Source of the DNA: RUG11462 sp045539315
GTDB taxonomy: Bacteria > Bacillota > Clostridia > Oscillospirales > Acutalibacteraceae
DNA: 64,000 bases
NCBI GenBank assembly: GCA_045539315.1
Contig: JAZQFC010000046.1
Location: 33,155 to 97,154 of the forward strand
Reading direction: 5' to 3'
In this document: piece after piece, positions 1-8,975 of the stretch
Layout: every line of letters begins with the position of its first letter
How positions within the stretch are numbered: position 1 is the first letter of the stretch
The notes under the pieces: generated by a model
Databases searched by the model: none
What the model saw: the letters and a program-made list of their open reading frames with translations, nothing else
Told to the model about the DNA's origin: nothing
Position numbers and translations under genes: made by a program

Positions 1-63
1 ACTTTTATGTTAATACATTATTATACTAGCATAAGTTAAAGGAGTTTTCAATAAAAAATAAAT
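1..63 (+). other. Window edge with promoter-like and SD-like signals but no start codon
   Basis: A TATACT hexamer (22-27) and an AAAGGAG Shine-Dalgarno-like run (38-44) lie in the usual order, but no ATG, GTG or TTG follows at a usable distance before the terminator. This may be a decayed gene start or chance in AT-rich DNA. No coding region can be supported here. Confidence 0.2.
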
Positions 64-94
64 AAAAAGCCTTTTCAAAGTGAAAAGGCTTTTT
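64..94 (-). terminator. Rho-independent terminator of the esterase gene
   Basis: A 14-bp perfect stem (64-77 pairs with 81-94) with a 3-nt loop lies just after the esterase stop codon. A U-run follows on the minus strand, and the A-rich other flank could let it work in both directions. Confidence 0.85.
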
Positions 95-102
95 GTTGAT
101 TT

Positions 103-1410
103 TTAAAACATATCAGGATAAAGTGATTTAATTTTCTTTGTAAGATTCTCTGCGTGATATTTATGGTCTGCAACTGATGGGTGAGAGTCGCCACCATTTG
201 TTCTTGCAGGAGCATAGTAGAAATTTAAATAATCAAGTTCTGCGTCTGCTTCTTTAATTGCTTTTACAACAGTTGAATCTTCTGAAATCCAAGCCATACC
301 AAGAACCCATAAAATTTCTACATCAGGGTTTTCGGCTTTCATTGTTTCAACAAGGGTTTTAACTTTTGCTTTGTACTCATCTTTATCAATAGTAACATCG
401 GTGTACATATTATCAGTTGAGTTGTCATTTGTACCAAAGTTGATAACAATTAAATCGGCATCATAATCGGTTCTTGACCAAGAGGTCTTATCTCCAACTA
501 ATGTGTAGTTCCAATATTTATCAGGAGTTTGAGTACCAACTTTTTGTCCATAACCATACATTACACCGTGACCGGAAGCCGCTGCAATTGCATAATCTGC
601 GCCTAAAGTTTGAGCAGTAAATGTTGCATATGTTTTACAACCATTTTGACAATCCCAACCGCCTGCACCGCTATGTGTTACAAGGTTGCCATAACCTGCA
701 GTTAAAGAGTCGCCATAAAATTCAATGCGTTTGTCAGATTGAACAGGTTTAGTTTTACCTGGCTCGCCACCGATTGAAATACCTGTAATTTCAATTTTAT
801 CAAATTGGCCGTGTTCAGTTGCTTTTTGAATTAAAATTGTATGTTCGCCTTGAGAAAGGTCTGTTTCAACAGTAACTTTTGATTTTAAAACATCAACTTC
901 AAAAGAGTTTTCGTAATCTTTATCAATAGTTACATTTAATTTACAAGCATAAACATTACTTAATTCTTTTTCGCTAGAAACATAAATTTCAAGGTTGCCG
1001 GAGCAGTTTGCAGTAAACTCAATACCACTTGCAGTTTGCGAAAGTAAAATTGATGAACCATCATCTGACCACTGCGCTCTGCCATATAAATTCATACATT
1101 CAGAAAAAGCAGAGATAGGGAAAACGCTAGAAGCTGCAATTTCTTTCTTTTTAACAAGGTGTTGACGGAGATAACTCAAGTCTAATGAATTTATAGAACC
1201 ATCTGCGTTAATATCAGAATTTGTTTTGTTAATATCAGAGTTACCAATTATTCTTGCAACTCTTTTGCGTAGTTGCAACAAATCATAAACGTCAATAATA
1301 CCATCGCCACTTACGTCACCGTAACGAATAACATCAGCAGCCGATGCACCTATGCTCACTACTGAAAGCATCATAATAACACTTAAAATCAAACATAAAA
1401 CTCTTTTCAT
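103..1410 (-). CDS. Secreted dockerin-bearing SGNH carbohydrate esterase (CE2-like)
   Basis: Likely removes acetyl groups from plant polysaccharides outside the cell while docked on a cellulosome-type scaffoldin. The 435-residue product starts with a signal peptide (residues 1-25, ending ASA). A type I dockerin follows at about 30-90, with two calcium-binding repeats (GDVSGDGIIDVYDLLQLRKR and SDINADGSINSLDLSYLRQH). Next come a jelly-roll-like domain (about 100-215) and an SGNH hydrolase domain with GDSLTAGYG, INFGTNDN and a C-terminal SHPSVADH that supplies the catalytic His. Jelly roll plus SGNH is the CE2 layout. I chose the ATG at 1410 because AAGGAG stands just upstream of it; the in-frame ATG at 1434 has no such site. 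The dockerin is N-terminal, which is less common than C-terminal. No cohesin or scaffoldin gene lies in this window. Confidence 0.85.
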   Translation of the reverse strand: MKRVLCLILSVIMMLSVVSIGASAADVIRYGDVSGDGIIDVYDLLQLRKRVARIIGNSDINKTNSDINADGSINSLDLSYLRQHLVKKKEIAASSVFPISAFSECMNLYGRAQWSDDGSSILLSQTASGIEFTANCSGNLEIYVSSEKELSNVYACKLNVTIDKDYENSFEVDVLKSKVTVETDLSQGEHTILIQKATEHGQFDKIEITGISIGGEPGKTKPVQSDKRIEFYGDSLTAGYGNLVTHSGAGGWDCQNGCKTYATFTAQTLGADYAIAAASGHGVMYGYGQKVGTQTPDKYWNYTLVGDKTSWSRTDYDADLIVINFGTNDNSTDNMYTDVTIDKDEYKAKVKTLVETMKAENPDVEILWVLGMAWISEDSTVVKAIKEADAELDYLNFYYAPARTNGGDSHPSVADHKYHAENLTKKIKSLYPDMF

Positions 1411-1448
1411 TTTTTCAAAACTCCTTAAAATCATTTCATTCCATTTTT

Positions 1449-1477
1449 ATATTATCATAGTTTTTAAGAATTTTCAA
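1449..1477 (-). promoter_or_regulatory. Sigma-A-type promoter for the esterase
   Basis: On the minus strand TTGAAA (1477-1472), a 17-nt spacer and TAATAT (1454-1449) stand about 40 nt before the esterase start, right after the stop codon of the asparagine synthetase gene. The esterase can therefore be transcribed on its own. Confidence 0.5.
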
Positions 1478-3304
1478 CTATAAAATACAGTTGTAATCGG
1501 TTAAAAAGTAGTCTAATTGCAAAAGCCAGGCTAAAAGTTGAGGCTTTTGCATTAGTTGACCAAACCAAGTTATATTTTCTTTTTGTTTAAGTTGTTTATA
1601 AACATCAAAATTAAGCAAACTTGCTAGTCGGCTATCATCTGATTTTAGGCGTTTTTCAAGCATTTCACTAACAAGCGCTTCGTATTGTGGGTTGTGGGTT
1701 TTAGGATAAGGCGATTTTTTGCGCCACAAGATTTTATCAGGCAAAAATTCGGCACAAGCATTGCGAAGTAGCGCCTTTTCAGTTTTGTTTTCGAATTTTA
1801 TTTCCCAAGGCACATTATAAACAAACTGCGCAAGTCTATGGTCGGCAAAAGGAACTCTAACTTCAAGCGAAGAAGCCATACTCATTCTGTCTTTTCGCTC
1901 AAGTAAATTAGTCATAAAATATTTAACCGAAAGTATAGTTGCAATTCGTGCGGTTTTACTTTCTTCGCTATCACTTTCGAGCGTTTTAACAGAATTAATA
2001 TCGTTTTGATAAACTTTTGATAAAAACTCAAACCCTTGTTTTGCTTTGGTTATTTTCTCGTCAAAAATATTAATTCTTGCAAATGGGTCGTGAACAAATG
2101 GGAAAAAGTTAGAATAAAGCATTTCTTCTCGATAAAACCAAGGATAACCGCCAAAAATCTCGTCAGAACATTCGCCACTCATAGCAACTGTGTGGTTTTT
2201 CTTAACTTCTTCGCAAAAATACAAAAGCGATGAGTCAATATCTGCTTGACCTGGAAAATCTCTGTGATAAACTGCTCGAGAAAGATAATCGGCAACAGTT
2301 TTTGTTGGCACAGTTAAAACGGTGTGATTTGTGCCGAGAACTTCTGCTAAATAAACGGCAAAATCATCATCGCCTTGTGGTTGAAAAAGCGAGCGTTTGA
2401 AATTTTTCTTGTTGTCTTCGTATTCAAATGAATAGGTTGAAAGCGTTTCGCCTTTTTGCCTGTATTCTAAACTTGCGAGCGCAGAAAGTGCTGAAGAATC
2501 AAGACCACCTGATAAAAATGTGCAAAGCGGCACATCAGAAATTACCTGTCGTTTAACTGTGTCTAAAAGAAGCCTTTTTACTTCTTTTGCCGCTTCTTTT
2601 GGAGTTATATCTAACTTTTCAGGCGTTAGTTCAAAATATTTATAAAGTGATAGGCCTGCGCGTGAAAAAGTACCGCAGTAGCCTGGTTTTATTTCAAGTA
2701 TGTTTTTAAAAACTGTTAACCCTTCAAGCGTAATCGGCGCTAAAAATAAAAGTTGCCAAATACCTGTTTTGTCAATTTCGGGCTTGATTTCATCTAGAGA
2801 TAAAAGCGCTTTTATCTCACTTGCAAAGCAAAATGTACTGCCGAAAAGCGAGTAGAAAAATGGTTTTATTCCAAATCGGTCGCGAGCCAAAAATATGTGG
2901 TTTTGTTTTTCATCATAAATGGCAAAACTAAAAATACCGTTTAACATTTTTACACATTCTTCGCCATATATTATATAACTGTATAAAACAACCTCGGTAT
3001 CGCAGTTAGTTTTAAAGTTTATGCCTTCTGAATGTAATTCTTTTCGCAATTCATCACAATTATAAACCTCGCCATTGTAACAAATAGTATAAGTAAACCC
3101 ACCATATTTTGCGCTCATCGGTTGTTTGCCGTTTTCTATGTCCATAACTGATAGGCGGTTGTGCCCTAAAGCGCCGTGTTTAAATTCAAAAATTCCGTCA
3201 TCATCAATTCCACGATGTTTCATAGTCTTGCCCATTTTTTCACATTTTTCTCGTTTTGCGTCTATTTCATTATAAAAATCTATCATTCCACAAATTGAAC
3301 ACAT
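1478..3304 (-). CDS. asnB: Asparagine synthetase (glutamine-hydrolysing)
   Basis: Makes asparagine from aspartate, ATP and glutamine in the cytosol. The 608-residue protein starts MCSICG, so Cys2 is exposed after Met removal as the N-terminal nucleophile of the class II glutaminase domain (about 1-210). The ATP-pyrophosphatase motif SGGLDSSALS is near residue 265, and the C-terminal synthetase domain carries SGECSDEIFGGY. Length fits the AsnB family. The start has AAAGGAG just upstream. It is divergent from glgA, and a TATAAT (minus strand, 3338-3333) is a possible -10 without a good -35. The motif is usually MCGI; here it is MCSI, a mild variation. Capsule- or antibiotic-linked AsnB homologues exist, but nothing nearby suggests that role. 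Confidence 0.93.
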   Translation of the reverse strand: MCSICGMIDFYNEIDAKREKCEKMGKTMKHRGIDDDGIFEFKHGALGHNRLSVMDIENGKQPMSAKYGGFTYTICYNGEVYNCDELRKELHSEGINFKTNCDTEVVLYSYIIYGEECVKMLNGIFSFAIYDEKQNHIFLARDRFGIKPFFYSLFGSTFCFASEIKALLSLDEIKPEIDKTGIWQLLFLAPITLEGLTVFKNILEIKPGYCGTFSRAGLSLYKYFELTPEKLDITPKEAAKEVKRLLLDTVKRQVISDVPLCTFLSGGLDSSALSALASLEYRQKGETLSTYSFEYEDNKKNFKRSLFQPQGDDDFAVYLAEVLGTNHTVLTVPTKTVADYLSRAVYHRDFPGQADIDSSLLYFCEEVKKNHTVAMSGECSDEIFGGYPWFYREEMLYSNFFPFVHDPFARINIFDEKITKAKQGFEFLSKVYQNDINSVKTLESDSEESKTARIATILSVKYFMTNLLERKDRMSMASSLEVRVPFADHRLAQFVYNVPWEIKFENKTEKALLRNACAEFLPDKILWRKKSPYPKTHNPQYEALVSEMLEKRLKSDDSRLASLLNFDVYKQLKQKENITWFGQLMQKPQLLAWLLQLDYFLTDYNCIL

Positions 3305-3407
3305 AAAAATTCTCCTTTTATTGCTTTTTATTATTATATGTAAGAATTTTAAAAAAGCGAAAAAGTTAAATATATGTATAAAATTAACTGAATATTTAAA
3401 ATTTGTA

Positions 3408-3437
3408 TTTACAAATGCAACTTATTTGATGTATAAT
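3408..3437 (+). promoter_or_regulatory. Promoter of glgA
   Basis: TTTACA (3408-3413), an 18-nt spacer and a perfect TATAAT (3432-3437) lie about 65 nt before the glgA start. Confidence 0.6.
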
Positions 3438-3500
3438 TAAATAAACAGAAATATTAATGAAAGGGTTTAAAGCGTTTTGCTTTAATTCAAGGTGAAAATG

Positions 3501-4919
3501 ATGAAAATACTTTTTGCGACTTCTGAATGTTTTCCATTTGCAGTTTCAGGTGGTCTTGGAGATGTTGCTTATGCACTTCCAAAGGCTTTAAGACAGAAAA
3601 AAGTTGGCGTTAGAGTTGTTATGCCACTTTATTCAAAAATTCCTGAACATTTTAGAAATTCAATGAAGTTTATCACATCAATTTCTGTTCCTGTTGCTTG
3701 GAGAAGCCAATATTGTGGTATTTTTGAGGCAACTTATGATGGTGTAACATATATTTTTCTTGATAATGAGTTTTATTTTAAAAGAGATGGTATGTATGGC
3801 GAGTTTGATGATGCAGAGCGTTTTGCGTTCTTCTCTCGCGCCGTGCTTGAATGCATTCCTTATATAGATTTCAAGCCTGACATTATTCATTGTAATGACT
3901 GGCAGTCAGCGCTTGTGCCTGTTTATTATAAGTTGATGTATTTTAATCGCCCTGGTTTTGCTAATATTAAAACTATTTTAACTATTCATAATATTCAATA
4001 TCAAGGTCAATATGGTATGGATATTTTAGAAGATGTTTTGGGTATTCCTAATTGGGCGGCTCCAATGGTTGATAACGATGGCGACTGTAATATGTTAAAA
4101 GCAGGTATTGAGTGCGCTGATAAAATTACCACCGTTAGCCCTACTTATGCTAAAGAGATTTTAGACCCTTGGTATGCTTATAATCTTCAGGGAATTTTAA
4201 AGTCCAAGAGTTTTAAACTTTCAGGTATTGTTAATGGTATTGATGTTGATGTTTACAACCCTGAAACTGATGAAAATTTGGCCGCTAAATTCTCGGCAAA
4301 TGATTTATCAGGCAAAGCAAAATGTAAAGCCGCTTTGCAAGAAGAATTAGGGCTTCCGCAAAAAGCAGATACACCTGTTATTGCTATGGTTACTCGTCTT
4401 GCAGGGCATAAAGGTTTAGAACTTTTGAAATTTGTTTTTGATGAAATTATAGCTCGTGATGTTCAATTTGTGCTTTTAGGCTCCGGTGAAGAAGAGTATG
4501 AACTTTTCTTCCACGAAAAATCTGTGCAATATCCTGATAAATTTGCATTTAGATGTGGTTTTATTCCATCTCTTGCGCATAAAATATATGCAGGCGCAGA
4601 TATTTTCTTGATGCCATCAAAACAAGAGCCTTGCGGACTTGCGCAAATGGTATCGCTTCGCTATGGCACAGTTCCTGTTGTTCGTCAAACAGGTGGCCTT
4701 GCAGATACTATTCGTGATGCCGGTGATGATGGTGTTGGTTACACATTTAAAAGTTATAATGCTCATGATATGTCAGGCGCGATTTATAGAGCGCTCGGTT
4801 GCTATTACAACAAAGATGAGTGGAACAAGTTAGTGCTTCGTGGCATAAACACAGATAACTCTTGGGAAAATTCTGCTAACAGTTATCTTAAACTTTATAA
4901 TGATGCTATTAATGCATAA
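3501..4919 (+). CDS. glgA: Glycogen synthase (ADP-glucose, GT5)
   Basis: Transfers glucose from ADP-glucose to the growing alpha-1,4-glucan in glycogen storage. About 472 residues, the usual GlgA length. The N-terminal signature is ATSECFPFAVSGGLGDVAYA, where KxGGL is replaced by SGGLGD with Val-Ser before it. IHCNDWQ, TILTIHNIQYQG and the GT-B C-terminal motif MPSKQEPCGLAQM (acceptor/nucleotide site) are all present. The ATG at 3501 is preferred over the nearby GTG and ATG (3492, 3498) because AAGGTG at 3489-3494 is then best spaced. No other glg gene is adjacent, so the glycogen genes are dispersed. A strong hairpin terminator follows, so transcription is probably monocistronic. Confidence 0.95.
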   Translation: MKILFATSECFPFAVSGGLGDVAYALPKALRQKKVGVRVVMPLYSKIPEHFRNSMKFITSISVPVAWRSQYCGIFEATYDGVTYIFLDNEFYFKRDGMYGEFDDAERFAFFSRAVLECIPYIDFKPDIIHCNDWQSALVPVYYKLMYFNRPGFANIKTILTIHNIQYQGQYGMDILEDVLGIPNWAAPMVDNDGDCNMLKAGIECADKITTVSPTYAKEILDPWYAYNLQGILKSKSFKLSGIVNGIDVDVYNPETDENLAAKFSANDLSGKAKCKAALQEELGLPQKADTPVIAMVTRLAGHKGLELLKFVFDEIIARDVQFVLLGSGEEEYELFFHEKSVQYPDKFAFRCGFIPSLAHKIYAGADIFLMPSKQEPCGLAQMVSLRYGTVPVVRQTGGLADTIRDAGDDGVGYTFKSYNAHDMSGAIYRALGCYYNKDEWNKLVLRGINTDNSWENSANSYLKLYNDAINA

Positions 4920-4930
4920 AATAAACAAAG

Positions 4931-4968
4931 CGGTTATACTGCGCTTTACCGCGGTATAGCCGTTTTTT
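4931..4968 (+). terminator. Terminator after glgA
   Basis: A 13-bp GC-rich stem with two G-U pairs (4931-4943 with 4950-4962) is followed by six T residues. Confidence 0.85.
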
Positions 4969-4986
4969 AGAAAAGAGGAAATTTTA

Positions 4987-6687
4987 ATGAATGCTAAAAA
5001 AATCACAACAACAATTTTAAAATTATTACTTTCGTTTGTTGTTTTGTTTTTGATATTTTGGTTTGAAATGCCTGCTATCAATATAAAAAGCGGTGATTTC
5101 TGGAGTTTTGTAATTCAAGGCATTATTGTGTTTACAGTAATCAATGCTTTTTCTTATGTTTTGTCGTTTTTAAAAAGATTTAAAACAGATAAAAACAACC
5201 ACGTTTATATTGAAAACAGTGGCGAAAAGTTTAAAATAAAAACACTTGGCAAACCTATTTTAATCTCGCTTACTGCAATTGTTGTAATCATTGCGCTCGG
5301 TCTTGTTATGAATTTAATCGGCGCGCAGGTTTTTAATGCAAAAAGATACAATAGTTTGCTCACTTTGCAAGATGGCAATTTCACAACCGATGTTGCCGAA
5401 ATTGAAATGAGCCAAATTCCTGTTGTTGATAAAGAAAGCGCGCAGACTTTAGGCAAGCGTAAACTAGGTGAAATGGCGGACTATGTCAGCCAGTTTGAAA
5501 TCGCAGATAACTACACTCAAATAAATTACAAAGACGAGCCTTATAGAGTTACACCGTTGGTTTATGGCGATGTTATTAAATGGCTTAACAACCAAAAAGA
5601 GGGCATTCCTGCGTATATTATGGTTAATATGACAACACAGGAAACAAAAACTGTTCGTCTTGAAGAAGGTATAAAATATTCTGAAAGCGAATATTTTATG
5701 AGAAATATTCACAGATATTTGAGATTTAAGTATCCTACCAAAATTTTCGATGATGTTTCTTTTGAAATTGATGAAAACGGCACACCTTTCTGGGTTGCTT
5801 CTACCGTTAATTTTAAAATCGGTTTCTGGTCAGGCAAAGATATCGGCGGCGCTGTGCTTGTAAATGCAATAACAGGCGAGAGCGAATATTATGATTTGGA
5901 TAAGGTGCCAACTTGGGTTGACCAGGTGTTTTCATCAAGTATGATTATTGAGCAGTTGAATTATAATGGTATGTATCGTAATGGCTGGTTGAATTCAATT
6001 TTTGGTCAAAAGGGCGTTTTGCAACCAACTGAAGGATATAATTATCTCGCAATTAATGACGATGTTTGGCTTTATACCGGTATGACATCGGTTGTTTCAG
6101 ATGAATCAAATGTAGGTTTTGTGCTTGTAAACCTTCGCACAAAAGAGGCTAAATATTATGAAGTGCCTGGCGCTAAAGAGTATTCGGCAATGAATTCTGC
6201 CGAGGGCGCAGTGCAAGAAAAAGAGTATGATGCAACCTTCCCAATTCTTCTCAATGTTTCTGATAGACCAACCTATTTTATGTCGCTTAAAGATGCGGCA
6301 GGACTTGTTAAAATGTATGCGTTTGTTGATGTGCAGGCGTATCAAGTGCTTGGCACAGGCGCAAATGTTGATACTGCAAGAGAGAATTATATTGCAAACT
6401 TAAAACGAGAAGATATTGAAGTTAGCGAAAATCAAGCAGTAGAAACTACTTTAACAGAAGATGTTACAATTGCTGATATTAATTCGGCAGTAGTTGGTGG
6501 CAATACAAAATATTATGTTAAATTTGAGGCAGATAAATCATCAAGCACATTTTTTGCAGATATTTATGTTCTTGATATTTCGCTTTCAAAAGAGTTGCCA
6601 TTCGCAAGTGTTGGCGATAAAGCAACAATAACTTATAAATTTGATGAAAATGATAACATTGTTATCAAAGGTTTTGAATTAAAATAA
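4987..6687 (+). CDS. Conserved membrane protein with a large extracytoplasmic domain, function unknown
   Basis: I do not recognise a named family with certainty. The 566-residue protein has three predicted membrane helices near the N terminus (about 8-27, 35-60 and 92-115). About 450 residues follow, probably on the outer face. That part repeats the pattern of PepSY-like or beta-propeller-like segments: pairs such as AYIMVNMTTQETKTVRL, GAVLVNAITGESEYYDL and GFVLVNLRTKEAKYYEV each read 'V(L/M)VNxxTxExxxY'. A small beta-barrel-like C terminus (about 455-566) could be an OB-like fold. AAGAGG precedes the start. Its stop overlaps the start of the next gene (TAATG), so the two are co-translated. 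Possible roles include cell envelope or sensing functions, but none is supported directly. Confidence 0.6.
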   Translation: MNAKKITTTILKLLLSFVVLFLIFWFEMPAINIKSGDFWSFVIQGIIVFTVINAFSYVLSFLKRFKTDKNNHVYIENSGEKFKIKTLGKPILISLTAIVVIIALGLVMNLIGAQVFNAKRYNSLLTLQDGNFTTDVAEIEMSQIPVVDKESAQTLGKRKLGEMADYVSQFEIADNYTQINYKDEPYRVTPLVYGDVIKWLNNQKEGIPAYIMVNMTTQETKTVRLEEGIKYSESEYFMRNIHRYLRFKYPTKIFDDVSFEIDENGTPFWVASTVNFKIGFWSGKDIGGAVLVNAITGESEYYDLDKVPTWVDQVFSSSMIIEQLNYNGMYRNGWLNSIFGQKGVLQPTEGYNYLAINDDVWLYTGMTSVVSDESNVGFVLVNLRTKEAKYYEVPGAKEYSAMNSAEGAVQEKEYDATFPILLNVSDRPTYFMSLKDAAGLVKMYAFVDVQAYQVLGTGANVDTARENYIANLKREDIEVSENQAVETTLTEDVTIADINSAVVGGNTKYYVKFEADKSSSTFFADIYVLDISLSKELPFASVGDKATITYKFDENDNIVIKGFELK

Positions 6688-7322
6688 TGGAAAATATAAA
6701 AGCAGTAATTTTTGATATGGACGGGGTAATTGTTGAGAGTGAATATCGCAATTACAAAGCAAAATTAGAAGTTTTAACTCCTTTTAATGTTACTTTTGAT
6801 TATGATTATTATTCGCAATTTCCCGGAAATTCAAATATAGTAGTTTGGCAAAAAATTATAGATGATTTTAAGATAAATGCCACTGCCGAAAGTTTGCACG
6901 AGGTTGATTTAGTCGCTCGTGAAAAACTTATAAAACAAGAGGGACATATTGCAATTGAAGGCGCGGTTGATTTAATCAAAAGGTTATCAAAAAAATATGT
7001 TTTGGCGCTCGCTTCTGGCTCGCCAAAACATATTATAGAAGATACGGTTAAATTTTTTGATATAGAAAAATATTTTAAATTCATCATCTCCGGCGAAACA
7101 ATTGAAAACTGCAAACCGGCGCCTGATATATTTTTAATAACTGCCGAAAATATCGGCATTGCGCCTGAAAACTGCGTGGTTATTGAAGACTCGGCAAATG
7201 GTGTAAAGGCGGCAAAATCGGCTGGAATGAAATGCATTGGCTTTGTTAATAAAAATTCAGGCGAACAAGATTTATCCCTTGCAGATAAGATAGTATTATC
7301 GCATAGTAAAATAGAGTTATAA
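6687..7322 (+). CDS. HAD-superfamily phosphatase / beta-phosphoglucomutase-like
   Basis: A cytosolic phosphohydrolase or phosphomutase acting on a small sugar phosphate. The 211-residue protein has all four HAD motifs: DMDGVI (Asp nucleophile and acid/base, about 10-15), the Ser of LASGSPK, the Lys of CKPAPDIF and the acidic motif VIEDSANGV. The helical cap after motif I places it in the subfamily I group with beta-phosphoglucomutases and 2-deoxyglucose-6-phosphatases. The start codon overlaps the stop of the membrane-protein gene by one base, which implies translational coupling. The exact substrate cannot be read from the sequence. Confidence 0.8.
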   Translation: MENIKAVIFDMDGVIVESEYRNYKAKLEVLTPFNVTFDYDYYSQFPGNSNIVVWQKIIDDFKINATAESLHEVDLVAREKLIKQEGHIAIEGAVDLIKRLSKKYVLALASGSPKHIIEDTVKFFDIEKYFKFIISGETIENCKPAPDIFLITAENIGIAPENCVVIEDSANGVKAAKSAGMKCIGFVNKNSGEQDLSLADKIVLSHSKIEL

Positions 7323-7384
7323 ATTTCAAAAAAATTGAAACTTTTTGCTAATTTTTTTACACTATGTAAATAGAGGTGATAATA

Positions 7385-8917
7385 ATGAAAAAGATTTTAA
7401 GTATTATTTTAAGTTTTGTAATGCTAATTTCATTGATTAGCGCAGTGCCTGTTGGAGCTATTTCAGAATCAGAATATTCTGATTTAGAATTTTTAAGCAG
7501 CACATATTTTTGCGAGAATTTTTATAATCGAGACGGAATACCTTGTCAAAGATACTACAGAATAATCGATGAAATAGTTTATTCTTTTGTAGTTAACCCT
7601 GATTATGGTTCGTATGACGCAGTGGTTGTTTATGTGTCGCCTGAAACTGAGAATCCTCAATTTCTTGAAGAAATTACTGATGACGAGGGCGACTCATTGC
7701 CGGTTGCCTCAACTGATGCAGATAAAAATCGTGGTTTAGGTAGCATTAGATTTCTTGATTTATCAACATTTTATATAGATACAGAAGATGAATTTTCAGA
7801 ACCATTCCGTGAATATTACAAGATAATAGATGGTGCTGTTTACTACACGGGTACATATGTAGAAGATGAAATTGTTGATTTTGCAAAGGTTATTGCTATA
7901 GTTCCTGAAAAACCTTCATCAAAAGTGAAAATTGTTGATGAGATAACTATAAAACACTACATACTTCACAAAGTTAAGGTTAATAGAATTGAAATTGAAG
8001 ATTCGTATTTCGATTTGGCAAGAGTTGAAGAACTCGAAATAGCAAATGGTATTACATCGGTTATTGGAGTTAAAAATAGTAGCAATTTAAAGAAAGTAAT
8101 CTTTGGTAAAAATTTAGGGTATATTGAAGATAGTTTTCATCACTGTGACAATTTAGAGATTGAGATACATCCTGAAAATCAAAATTTTATTTCAGAAAAC
8201 GGAGAACTTTATAGAATTGCAGTTGGCAAAAAACTTCTTGTTTCTGTATTTAAAACCACTGAACATTATGAAATAAAGGAAGGCACAACATCCTTTTTGG
8301 CACCGTTCGGTAAAGACAAAAATCTTAAAACATTGACAATTAATAGCAATCTCGATGATTTCAAAACAGGTAAGTTAAAAAAGCTTAAAACTATTAATAT
8401 CGGTGAAGAAGTAACCAAAATTAATAAGATTGATTTGACAGGCACAGAATCAATAAAAACGCTTGATTTATCAAAAATTAAGATTAAATTATTCAAAGCA
8501 CAGGGTGTATGGGCGTTAACAGATGTAAAGTTACCTGAAAAGTGCTATATTGCAAGACAAGGATTTATCCGTTGCAAAAAACTTAAAGAAATCACTGTTC
8601 CAAAAAATAATAAAAAAATTCGTCAAAAAGTATTTTCGGGTTGTGAAAACCTTGAAAAAGTGACTGTTTTAGCCGATGAAGTTCGTATTTATGGCAATGC
8701 GTTTAGGTTGTGCAAGAATTTAAAAATAGTAGATATGTCAAAATGCAAAAAAGTGCCTGTAATCACAGCTAGCGCGTTTAAAAGAGCCGCAACAGGCATA
8801 AAATTCTATGTTAAAAATAAAACCGTTGCAAAACAATTAAAATCAAAACTTAAAGGCAAGGTTAAAAACGCAAAGATTTATGCTAAAGGTAAACTTGTTT
8901 ATAAAAATGTAAAATAG
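7385..8917 (+). CDS. Secreted leucine-rich-repeat protein (BspA-like)
   Basis: Probably a surface or secreted protein with a binding or adhesion role. The 510-residue product has a signal peptide (about 1-24, ending VGA). An N-terminal region of about 180 residues holds two similar blocks (RYYRIIDEIVYSFV and EYYKIIDGAVYYTG). It is followed by irregular BspA-type repeats, seen as 'LKTLTIN', 'LEKVTVLADEVRIYGNAF' and 'KLKEITVPKNNKKIRQKVF'. The C terminus is Lys-rich (net positive) with no LPXTG motif or dockerin, so charge-based wall attachment or free secretion is possible. The ATG at 7385 is chosen because GAGGTGA lies just upstream, rather than the GTG at 7376. Confidence 0.75.
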   Translation: MKKILSIILSFVMLISLISAVPVGAISESEYSDLEFLSSTYFCENFYNRDGIPCQRYYRIIDEIVYSFVVNPDYGSYDAVVVYVSPETENPQFLEEITDDEGDSLPVASTDADKNRGLGSIRFLDLSTFYIDTEDEFSEPFREYYKIIDGAVYYTGTYVEDEIVDFAKVIAIVPEKPSSKVKIVDEITIKHYILHKVKVNRIEIEDSYFDLARVEELEIANGITSVIGVKNSSNLKKVIFGKNLGYIEDSFHHCDNLEIEIHPENQNFISENGELYRIAVGKKLLVSVFKTTEHYEIKEGTTSFLAPFGKDKNLKTLTINSNLDDFKTGKLKKLKTINIGEEVTKINKIDLTGTESIKTLDLSKIKIKLFKAQGVWALTDVKLPEKCYIARQGFIRCKKLKEITVPKNNKKIRQKVFSGCENLEKVTVLADEVRIYGNAFRLCKNLKIVDMSKCKKVPVITASAFKRAATGIKFYVKNKTVAKQLKSKLKGKVKNAKIYAKGKLVYKNVK

Positions 8918-8929
8918 AGTTATAAAACA

Positions 8930-8966
8930 AAAAATGAACTATCTCAAACGAGATAGTTCATTTTTA
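8930..8966. terminator. Bidirectional terminator between convergent genes
   Basis: A perfect 14-16-bp stem built around AACTATCTC/GAGATAGTT, with A-runs on one side and T-runs on the other, separates the LRR gene from the EF-G-like gene and serves both. Confidence 0.9.
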
Positions 8967-8975
8967 TTTGTTTAA

